Source: Burkholderiales bacterium (GTDB lineage: Bacteria; Pseudomonadota; Gammaproteobacteria; Burkholderiales; SG8-41). Taken from it: a stretch of 17,049 bases of DNA. The notes below the pieces were generated by a model. It saw nothing but the letters and a program-made list of their open reading frames with translations. It had not been told where the DNA came from and ran no database searches. Where the stretch lies: assembly GCA_005800795.1 (NCBI GenBank), contig SYEN01000380.1:1-17049 (forward strand). The letters are read 5' to 3'. Below are positions 8,045-14,219 of this stretch, in pieces. The position numbers and the translations under genes are program-made. The stretch's first letter is position 1. Each line of letters opens with the position of its first letter.

Positions 8045-9397
8045 TTACTCTCCCACCAACGCCCGCACCAACACCCGCGCATCTTTCAACTCGGCCAGCC
8101 CATCCACCAACCCTATCAAGCGCTCCATCTTCGCTTCGGGCAACACACGCTTCATGCAATCGCGCACCTTTACCAGATGCGCATCGCGCGCGATCGGGTT
8201 GCGCGACGAGCCGCGGAAAGCATCGCAGCGTTCCACCAGCACGTGGCCGTCCTTGAGGCCCGCGCGCGCCTGCACCCAGCAGTCGAGCGTGGAGGTGGAG
8301 ATATCCGGGTTTGGCTTCAAACGGATTTTGTTCAGCGCCGCTTCCACCGGCGCCGAGAAGCGCACCGGGTCGGTGAAGGCATCAATGCCGACATGATCCT
8401 GCGTCAGCGCCACGGCAGCGACATACTCAAAACTGAATTTGCCATCCAGCCCGGTCGCGGGCGCGGGGCGCGACAGGCCGGGGCGGCGCGATGACACTTC
8501 CAGCTCCAGCCACTCCACGTCATCGGCGTTGAGCTTGTTTTTCTCGCGCAGCAGCACCACGGATTCGGTGGCCCACTGCATGGCAATCTGCGCCGGGTAG
8601 CGTTTGATGTTGAAGCCGTGCTTTTGAAGATTCCATTCACGGCCCAGGCCACCCATTAGCGCATCCCATTCGAACGCGTCGCCGAACAGGGTTTCCACGT
8701 AACCGCGGCTGGTTTCGATGATGTCTTCATTGGCAGTGAAGTTATCCGCTGCCAGCATAGCGGCTTCGACACCCATGCGCCCGGCGTTGCCCGGATGCGT
8801 GCACTTGGTCATGGTGCCGTTGTTGGCGAAGAGGGCGCCGGTGCGCGAAGCGCCAATGCCCAGTGCCACGCGCGTCTGCTGCTCGGTCAAGCCCAGCAGA
8901 TTCGCACAGGCCGAAGCACACGACGGCGGCCCGTAAATGCCCGGCGGATGAAACGGCCGAGAGTCCGCGCGACGGGCGGCCATCGCAATGCGTTGTTGCA
9001 CTTCCCAACCGACCGCGAACGCTGTCACCACCGCACGCCCGGACAAACCGTTCAACTCCGCCAGCGCCAATATGCCGGGCAGTAAGGTGGAGGTGCCATG
9101 CGTAGAAGGAATCCCCTGCGGCTCGTAATCCAGCACATGCATCGCCGCACCATTGGCAAAAGCAGCGAGCGGTGGATTGGTCTTGTTGGGCGAGCCGACC
9201 ACCGTGCACTGCGCATGCCCGCCGAGGCGATCTACATACCGCCGCACAAATTCCGTCTCGTGCTGCGTCGAACCCGCCAGCACATTGGCGATGCCGTCGA
9301 GCAGAATCGTGCGCGTGGCGTCGAGCACCGGTTGCGGAATGTCTTCGTAACGGGTGGTGGAGATGAAATGGGCTAGCTGTTGGGTGGCGTTTTTCAT
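8045..9397 (-). CDS. MmgE/PrpD family protein (second copy)
   Basis: A 450-aa MmgE/PrpD family member, clearly different in sequence from the one at 5214-6563. It has the N-terminal helical domain (QLAHFISTTRYEDIP), the Gly/His-rich segment IPSTHGTSTLLPGILALAEL, FHPPGIYGPPSCASACANLL, and the C-terminal lid region ending in VLVRALVGE. AAGG precedes the ATG by about 7 nt. Length is normal for the family. With the first copy and the intervening TTT binding protein it suggests a carboxylate-processing cluster, but the substrate is unknown. Its start is divergent from the DGR target-protein gene across about 200 bp that contains a REP-like repeat. Confidence 0.9.
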   Translation of the reverse strand: MKNATQQLAHFISTTRYEDIPQPVLDATRTILLDGIANVLAGSTQHETEFVRRYVDRLGGHAQCTVVGSPNKTNPPLAAFANGAAMHVLDYEPQGIPSTHGTSTLLPGILALAELNGLSGRAVVTAFAVGWEVQQRIAMAARRADSRPFHPPGIYGPPSCASACANLLGLTEQQTRVALGIGASRTGALFANNGTMTKCTHPGNAGRMGVEAAMLAADNFTANEDIIETSRGYVETLFGDAFEWDALMGGLGREWNLQKHGFNIKRYPAQIAMQWATESVVLLREKNKLNADDVEWLELEVSSRRPGLSRPAPATGLDGKFSFEYVAAVALTQDHVGIDAFTDPVRFSAPVEAALNKIRLKPNPDISTSTLDCWVQARAGLKDGHVLVERCDAFRGSSRNPIARDAHLVKVRDCMKRVLPEAKMERLIGLVDGLAELKDARVLVRALVGE

Positions 9398-9460
9398 GGG
9401 TTGCCTTGTTCGATATGAAAAGGAGGTTTTTCAGGATTTTTAGTGAATAGTCGAGCGAAT

Positions 9461-9513
9461 AATAAACCACCACCGTCGTTCCCGCGAAGGCGGGAACCCA
9501 TAACACAGTGCCA
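9461..9513. repeat. REP-like hairpin repeat, left of the DGR
   Basis: A hairpin TTCCCGC-GAAG-GCGGGAA (9479-9496) lies within a 38-bp segment (9476-9513) almost identical to 7878-7915. The 17 bp in front of it (9461-9477) match, in reverse complement, 15913-15929 with one mismatch. It therefore belongs to the same dispersed family as the other two sites in this window. Confidence 0.7.
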
Positions 9514-9565
9514 TAGAGTAATACTTGCTTGCGCTGGCGATTTTCACATCCCGAACGCACGCGCG

Positions 9566-9594
9566 TTGCCGCCTTGCGCAGGCGTGCTTACAAT
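9566..9594 (+). promoter_or_regulatory. Promoter of the DGR target gene, giving a (near-)leaderless transcript
   Basis: TTGCCG (9566-9571) and TACAAT (9589-9594) are separated by exactly 17 bp. Transcription would begin about 7 nt after the -10 box, at or next to the ATG at 9601, so the mRNA would be leaderless or nearly so. No Shine-Dalgarno sequence precedes this ATG, which agrees. Confidence 0.5.
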
Positions 9595-9600
9595 GGGCGC

Positions 9601-12600
9601 ATGAAAATTCGCAAATCTATACAAGTTCTTGGCGCCGGAACGGGTTTTTTTGCGTCTGTGGCACTACTGGCGAAGATGGTGGGCGAACCAGCAGCGATGC
9701 TCGCAACCGCAGCAGGGTCGTTTGCCGTCCACTCTGCCTCACATATCAGCGCATGGTATGCCGAAGAATTCGAAAAGAATCACCACGATCCCGGCGAGTT
9801 GGCTGAAATTCACGAACTGCGAAAACTGGTTGTTATGGCTATCGAGGATGTGCTTGATGGCGTGGTCCAGAGCGAGAATTGGGCAGGTGATAAAGACGGC
9901 AAGGATCGCCTCGAAAACTACAAGAAAAATGTGGACTATCTGGTTGATGCCGCAATCAATCCGCGCTTCGAGCCGCTTTGGGATCAAAACATCACGGATT
10001 ATTTCATGACCGAAGTCAAGGATTTCACCGGTAAAAAGGCGTTGAGTCAGGAGGCGTGGATTTACTTTCTGGAGCCCAACTATGATCCGCGCGTCGCTGC
10101 GTTGCACGCTGTAGTGAAGGATGCCGCGACCGCGCTCCACGAACATTTTCTTGAAACGCTGGTTGGTGTTTATCGCGATGCTTTCACAAACCATCCGAAG
10201 GTGTATGTCGCGGTAACGACGGAAATCCTCAAGAAAATCTGGAACAGCGTTTCGCGCATTGAAGCCGGCGTTGCGCGTCTTGAGGAAAAGGCGGACAGTA
10301 ATACGCAGGCGTTGCGCGAGGAGATACGCGCGCTCGCCACGGGGATGGCGAATGCCCATCCAGCGGCGATGCAGGCTTGCATCAAGAAATTCGAGGGCAC
10401 GCTCGGCGCGTTTAGGAGCGTAGTAGACGAGATCGTGCCGTTGCTCCGTGAGTTGCACGAGGGCGTCGCTGAGGTACGTACGGATGTCAAAGCGGTGCTA
10501 AAGATAGTCAGCGCGAATCAGGCAAATGCCGGAATCCGGGGCATTACCGCCCTGACTGACGAAGAAATCAACCAAAAAATAGCCCCATATCTGCAATCAC
10601 TGATAACCGCTCACCAAAAAATCGAATTGCGCGGCATTCGCGATGGCAGCGACCCGGTAATACGGCTGGAATTGAAAGATGCGTATGTGCCGTTGCAGGG
10701 TAAAAAGAAGTTGCAGGTGGATGAATCGGATGCGGAGCGTGGTGGCGGTGGGCGACGATTGCATTTGGTAAAAGGCGGGCGCGAACCCGTCAAAGAAGAT
10801 GCCGATGTGCCGATGAAGAAAGTGTTGGGCGAAGGCCATCGTCTGGCTATTACCGGCGGCGCGGGTTCTGGCAAAACGACGGTGTTGCGTTATATCGCGT
10901 GGTGGCTGGCGGCGTCACGGCTGGGCGAGCCTGCCGCCGAAGAGGAATTCCGGTTGGGCTTGCCGGCTGATGTGCCGCTGCCGATCCCGATTTTTGTGTC
11001 GCTGGCCGCTTTTGCGCCCTATCGGCACGCACCGCCGAGCTATACGTCCAACTTTGAGTCGTTTCTTGCCGATGATCTCAAACGCAGGGACGCCAAATTC
11101 GATCTGCCGAAAGAATTTTTTGAGCTGCTGCTGCGTGAAGGGCGCAACGTTATTCTGTTACTGGATGGATTGGATGAGGTTGCCGACGATACGCAACGTG
11201 CGAGCATGCGCCAGTGGGCTGGTAGTTTTGCAGCTGATCGCCCCGAACTGCGCGTGGTGTTGACGTGCCGCACCATTGCCTGGCGCAAAGACTCGGCACT
11301 GCTTAATTTCAGGGATATCGCTGTCCAGCCATTGGATATGAAAACTCATATTGAACCGATGGTAGCGAAAGCCTATGCCTGTATCGAACCTCATAATGAA
11401 ACGGAACGCAATAAAGGTATCAAGCAGTTAGTAGACGGGATCAAGGGGCTTGAGCTAAAGCGGCTCGCCAGTCTGGGTGTGGATGACCGGCCGTTGGTGG
11501 ATAGCCCATTAATGGTGCGCATGATGCTGATCGTGCAGCGGAGCAACGTAAAGCTGCCCGACGAGCGCGCCGATCTGTTCGACAAGGCTGTTGATGCCAT
11601 ATACCAGGTTGATCACGGCATCGACGAGGATACAAAGCCCGACTTTACGCAGCATTGGGAAACCTATCTCGAAATGGCGCAGCGTCTGGCTTATCACATG
11701 CATTGCGAGGGCGTTGACAAGGGACGTCTGATCGAGAAAGAGGGTGGTGTGGACAAGGTGTTTGCGGCGCCTAGCGAATATCACCCGTTCATCAAGCGGT
11801 TTCTTGATTACGCGCAAAAACGCGGCGGCGTGCTGGAAGAATACGGCGGGCCTTACCGCTTTGTGCATCACGCATTTCAGGAGTTTTTGGTGGCGCGTTA
11901 TCTGCGTACGGTTGAGGCAGTACCGAACCTGCAAAAGATCATCAATGTTGTGACGCCATTGCTGGCCGACCCGTGGTGGCGCGAACCCATTTTGTTGACT
12001 GCCGGTTATAAGGCCAGGGAGTCACGCAGTACCGTTATCTATTTTATTGAACAGCTCGCTGCCGCGGGCAAGAGTGCGGATGAACAATTTTCCGGCGCGG
12101 AACTGGCGGGGATAGCAGCTCTGGAATGGGGTGATTGCCCGGCGGTGCTTCGTGTGAAATGTGCCAATCGTATTCTTGAGTTACTAAACAACAAAGACGC
12201 GTTAGAACACTCGCAACCCGTCATCCGCGCCCGCGCTGGTGATGTGCTGTCGCGTCTGGGTGATCCGCGTTTTGATCCGGCGCGTTTTTATTTGCCGGTC
12301 GATGCGGTCGATGACTTGTTGGGGTTCAAGGAAATCGAGGAAGACAAGGATTTCAAGATCGGCATTCGCAGCGGCGAGGCCGCTTCACAGCGGATCTACC
12401 AGGCCACCGGGTATGAGCCACGCGAATGCGAAATCAACGACGACCTCACGCCCACGCGCCGGTTTTACATCGCGCGTCACCCGGTCACCGTGGCGCAGTT
12501 CAAAGCCTTTGTCGATGCGAAAAAAGCGGTGGATGCGAATTTTACGAAGGGGGATGACTACACCTTGCGCGCGCCCGGCAACCACCCGGTGCAGTCGGTG

Positions 12601-13152
12601 AATTGGCACGAGGCGCGTGATTACTGCAAGTGGTTGCAAGAGCAGTTGCTGAACGAAAAATCGTTAAAAAACAATGAGATAGTAAAGCTCATTCAGAAAG
12701 ACTGGGAGATCGACTTGCCCAGCGAACTGGAGTGGGAACGAGCCGCGCGTGGCGGCGAGCGCAATCGGGTGTTTCCGTGGGGCGACGATGATGATGACGA
12801 GGCCGATGCGAATCGCGCGAACTATGACGATACAAAAATCGGCGGCACGTCTACGGTAGGCTGCTTTGCGCTCAACCACGGGCTGTATGACATGTCGGGC
12901 AACGTGTGGGAATGGACGCGCAGTCTGTGGGGCACCGATTGGCAGAAACCTGACTTTGGCTATCCCTACGAGCTATCCACGATGGCAGAGCGCGAAAACT
13001 TTGAAGCTGGAGATGATGTGATGCGGGTGGTGCGCGGCGGCTCGTGGCTCAGTCATGCTGTCGATGCGCGCTGTGTTTATCGCTGCGGGTTCAATTCCGG
13101 TTTATCGCCTCAACCTCATCGGGATTCGTGTGGTGTTGCGTTCGCCCCCTGA
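9601..13152 (+). CDS. DGR target protein: NACHT/STAND ATPase with C-terminal FGE-sulfatase (C-type-lectin-like) variable domain
   Basis: A 1183-aa multidomain protein. Residues ~7-45 are hydrophobic with many Gly/Ala and could insert in or touch a membrane. Residues ~60-370 are mostly helical, with a coiled-coil-like part near 208-245. The NACHT/STAND ATPase has Walker A GGAGSGKTT (419-427, Lys425) and Walker B VILLLDGLDEVADD (517-530). A helical winged-helix/HETHS-like region follows (FVHHAFQEFLVARYL). From ~950 comes an FGE-sulfatase fold (RRFYIARHPVTVAQFKAF, LPSELEWERAARGG, GLYDMSGNVWEWTRS, VVRGGSW). The Cys pair used by true FGE enzymes is absent after GGSW, so it is a binding fold, not an enzyme. 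VR covers residues ~1143-1182. ATG 9601 is chosen over an upstream TTG (9529) because of the promoter at 9566-9594. A 1-nt insertion in VR changes the last ~15 residues. Probable role: an NLR-like sensor with a hypervariable recognition surface. Confidence 0.93.
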   Translation: MKIRKSIQVLGAGTGFFASVALLAKMVGEPAAMLATAAGSFAVHSASHISAWYAEEFEKNHHDPGELAEIHELRKLVVMAIEDVLDGVVQSENWAGDKDGKDRLENYKKNVDYLVDAAINPRFEPLWDQNITDYFMTEVKDFTGKKALSQEAWIYFLEPNYDPRVAALHAVVKDAATALHEHFLETLVGVYRDAFTNHPKVYVAVTTEILKKIWNSVSRIEAGVARLEEKADSNTQALREEIRALATGMANAHPAAMQACIKKFEGTLGAFRSVVDEIVPLLRELHEGVAEVRTDVKAVLKIVSANQANAGIRGITALTDEEINQKIAPYLQSLITAHQKIELRGIRDGSDPVIRLELKDAYVPLQGKKKLQVDESDAERGGGGRRLHLVKGGREPVKEDADVPMKKVLGEGHRLAITGGAGSGKTTVLRYIAWWLAASRLGEPAAEEEFRLGLPADVPLPIPIFVSLAAFAPYRHAPPSYTSNFESFLADDLKRRDAKFDLPKEFFELLLREGRNVILLLDGLDEVADDTQRASMRQWAGSFAADRPELRVVLTCRTIAWRKDSALLNFRDIAVQPLDMKTHIEPMVAKAYACIEPHNETERNKGIKQLVDGIKGLELKRLASLGVDDRPLVDSPLMVRMMLIVQRSNVKLPDERADLFDKAVDAIYQVDHGIDEDTKPDFTQHWETYLEMAQRLAYHMHCEGVDKGRLIEKEGGVDKVFAAPSEYHPFIKRFLDYAQKRGGVLEEYGGPYRFVHHAFQEFLVARYLRTVEAVPNLQKIINVVTPLLADPWWREPILLTAGYKARESRSTVIYFIEQLAAAGKSADEQFSGAELAGIAALEWGDCPAVLRVKCANRILELLNNKDALEHSQPVIRARAGDVLSRLGDPRFDPARFYLPVDAVDDLLGFKEIEEDKDFKIGIRSGEAASQRIYQATGYEPRECEINDDLTPTRRFYIARHPVTVAQFKAFVDAKKAVDANFTKGDDYTLRAPGNHPVQSVNWHEARDYCKWLQEQLLNEKSLKNNEIVKLIQKDWEIDLPSELEWERAARGGERNRVFPWGDDDDDEADANRANYDDTKIGGTSTVGCFALNHGLYDMSGNVWEWTRSLWGTDWQKPDFGYPYELSTMAERENFEAGDDVMRVVRGGSWLSHAVDARCVYRCGFNSGLSPQPHRDSCGVAFAP
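13026..13147 (+). repeat. DGR variable repeat (VR)
   Basis: This is the 3' end of the target gene, aligned with TR at 13310-13430 (offset 284, then 283 after a 1-nt insertion). It is identical over the first 22 and last 20 bases. In between are 19 substitutions, 16 at TR adenines, the other three being C to T (13076, 13096) and T to A (13124), plus one inserted T within 13101-13103. The invariant 3' part (13128-13147) is the position expected for the initiation-of-mutagenic-homing core. Confidence 0.95.
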
Positions 13153-13215
13153 TAAAACCTCCGGTCTCTGAGGCTCTGGCCTCCGATACTCTGAATCTCC
13201 GCCTCTGGAGGGGGT

Positions 13216-13235
13216 GCGGGGGAGCCTTCCCCCGC
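13216..13235 (+). terminator. GC-rich hairpin 69 bp after VR (terminator and/or DGR target-site hairpin)
   Basis: Perfect 8-bp arms GCGGGGGA (13216-13223) and TCCCCCGC (13228-13235) with a 4-nt loop GCCT, followed by a T-rich run with GGTTTTGGGTTTTT. It fits a rho-independent terminator for the target gene. It also has the topology (8-bp stem, 4-nt loop, just downstream of VR) of the hairpin that stimulates retrohoming in the Bordetella phage DGR. Sequence cannot decide which role applies. Confidence 0.6.
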
Positions 13236-13309
13236 GGTTTTGGGTTTTTGCGCTATCATGCGTGGGCTGGGTGGCACCATGTAATACATCCGGTCAGGCA
13301 GTCTGGAAA

Positions 13310-13430
13310 GGTGGTGCGCGGCGGCTCGTGGAACAATCATGCTGACAATGCGCGCTGTGCTTATCGCAACAGGAACAATCCCGATAATCGCAACAACAAC
13401 ATCGGGTTTCGTGTGGTGTTGCGTTCGCCC
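13310..13430 (+). repeat. DGR template repeat (TR)
   Basis: A 121-bp copy of VR outside the target gene. It contains 26 adenines grouped in AAC/AAT codons, as usual for TRs, because AAY codons give the widest diversity on adenine mutagenesis. In the frame matching VR it encodes GGSWNNHADNARCAYRNRNN and then NIGFRVVLRSP, the intact FGE-fold C-terminus that the present VR has lost through its insertion. Confidence 0.95.
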
Positions 13431-13738
13431 ACGTTCTTCAGGCCCTTCTTCTGGTTGTGCGTGCATTTTTTGTTACGGCACGCGCAACGGCGCTGCGGCA
13501 CACCCGTGCCGCTGGCGTTCCGGCAATGCGGGCCGATGCGTGCAAGTGCGGTTGCGTATTTTCCCGCCGAGGCGAAGGAAGAAGAACAGCGCCAGACAGG
13601 TCTGGTCCGACCGCAGGCTGGAAGTCACAAGCAGGGCGGCACGCGGGGCGCCGCTTGCGGCGGGCGCATATTAAAGCCGGGCGCGGCCAAGCCGGAAATT
13701 CGGCCCGCCGTTGCCCGCTCCGTTTGATCCAGCAGCGT
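13431..13738 (+). ncRNA. Probable 3' spacer of the DGR template RNA (non-coding, structured)
   Basis: About 310 bp after TR with no convincing gene, although one plus-strand frame stays open across TR to 13727. It contains several perfect hairpins with short loops: GCGGCAC-ACCC-GTGCCGC (13495-13512), CCAGAC-AG-GTCTGG (13592-13605) and CGCCGC-TT-GCGGCG (13649-13662). In studied DGRs the RNA downstream of TR is needed to prime cDNA synthesis with RT-Avd, so this is the likely equivalent. The 157 bp between the target gene and TR (13153-13309) hold the VR-side hairpin; I see no clear promoter for the TR RNA there. The RNA ends are unknown. Confidence 0.4.
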
Positions 13739-13836
13739 TAGGGTGGGCACGTTGTGTGTGCCCACGCGGATACACAATGGCAGATACCAAATGGCGGATC
13801 GCATGACGCGTGGGCACAAACAACGTGCCCGCCCTA
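13739..13836. repeat. Nested inverted-repeat (MITE/REP-like) element between TR and avd
   Basis: Arms 13739-13768 and 13807-13836 are near-perfect inverted copies (2 mismatches in 30 bp). The left arm itself contains the palindrome GTGGGCAC-GTTGTGT-GTGCCCAC. The 38-bp centre is unrelated to the arms. The right arm runs into the end of the avd gene and supplies its TAG stop. Repeats of this GTGGGCACG type are widespread in proteobacterial genomes. It may also terminate transcription. Confidence 0.7.
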
Positions 13837-14202
13837 CGGGGTTGCGGTGAGGGATGATTCGGTCTGCTTGATCCATCCGCCCAGCAGTTTGCCGGTTTGC
13901 GCCACCATCCGGCTGATGTGTTCGTATTGGCCGCTGGTGAGCCATGCAAACCGGTGCGCCAGCCGCAAATACAGCCGCAGCGAATTTAAATGCGCATCGG
14001 CGGCTTGCAGATGGTGCAACCGTTGCAGCCCTTTACGGGCGTTGGCATGGAAAATCGCTTCCTGAAAATCCAGCGCCGCGTTTTGCAGGCGTTGTGTGAC
14101 GGCAAAGCGCTGGCTTTTGGGAAAGCGTTCGCACTGCGCGAGCAGCCAGGCGAGCATGTCGTAGGTTTGGGTAAAAATGATCAGTTCTTTGGCGGGCGGC
14201 AT
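13834..14202 (-). CDS. avd: Avd-type DGR accessory protein (four-helix bundle)
   Basis: A 122-aa, almost wholly helical protein with the Avd/four-helix-bundle pattern: ELIIFTQTYDMLAWLLAQ, FPKSQRFAVTQRLQNAALDF, a Leu/His-rich middle helix, and YEHISRMVAQTGKLLGGWIK at the end. In known DGRs Avd is a basic pentameric barrel that binds the RT and template RNA and is essential for cDNA synthesis. The frame is open up to 14352, but the ATG at 14202 fits the family's N-terminus and avoids overlap with the RT. It is divergent from the RT gene (17 bp between start codons), whereas avd normally lies on the same strand, upstream of the RT. No clear Shine-Dalgarno sequence is present. The stop codon lies in the arm of the inverted repeat, so the extreme C-terminus (TESSLTATP) may have been altered by that insertion. 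Confidence 0.85.
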   Translation of the reverse strand: MPPAKELIIFTQTYDMLAWLLAQCERFPKSQRFAVTQRLQNAALDFQEAIFHANARKGLQRLHHLQAADAHLNSLRLYLRLAHRFAWLTSGQYEHISRMVAQTGKLLGGWIKQTESSLTATP

Positions 14203-14219
14203 GGGGGTAGCTAATTCAA

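Noticed and set aside
9529..9600. Upstream TTG start of the target protein
   Set aside because: The added residues are Arg-rich and unlike a protein start, and they overlap the predicted promoter.
12451..13152. Active formylglycine-generating enzyme
   Set aside because: The catalytic cysteines following GGS in true FGE enzymes are not present in VR or TR; the fold is used as a binding scaffold.
13044..13727. Plus-strand open frame across the VR, TR and spacer
   Set aside because: It starts inside the target gene in the wrong frame; its only family-like part is the TR itself. Treated as incidental.
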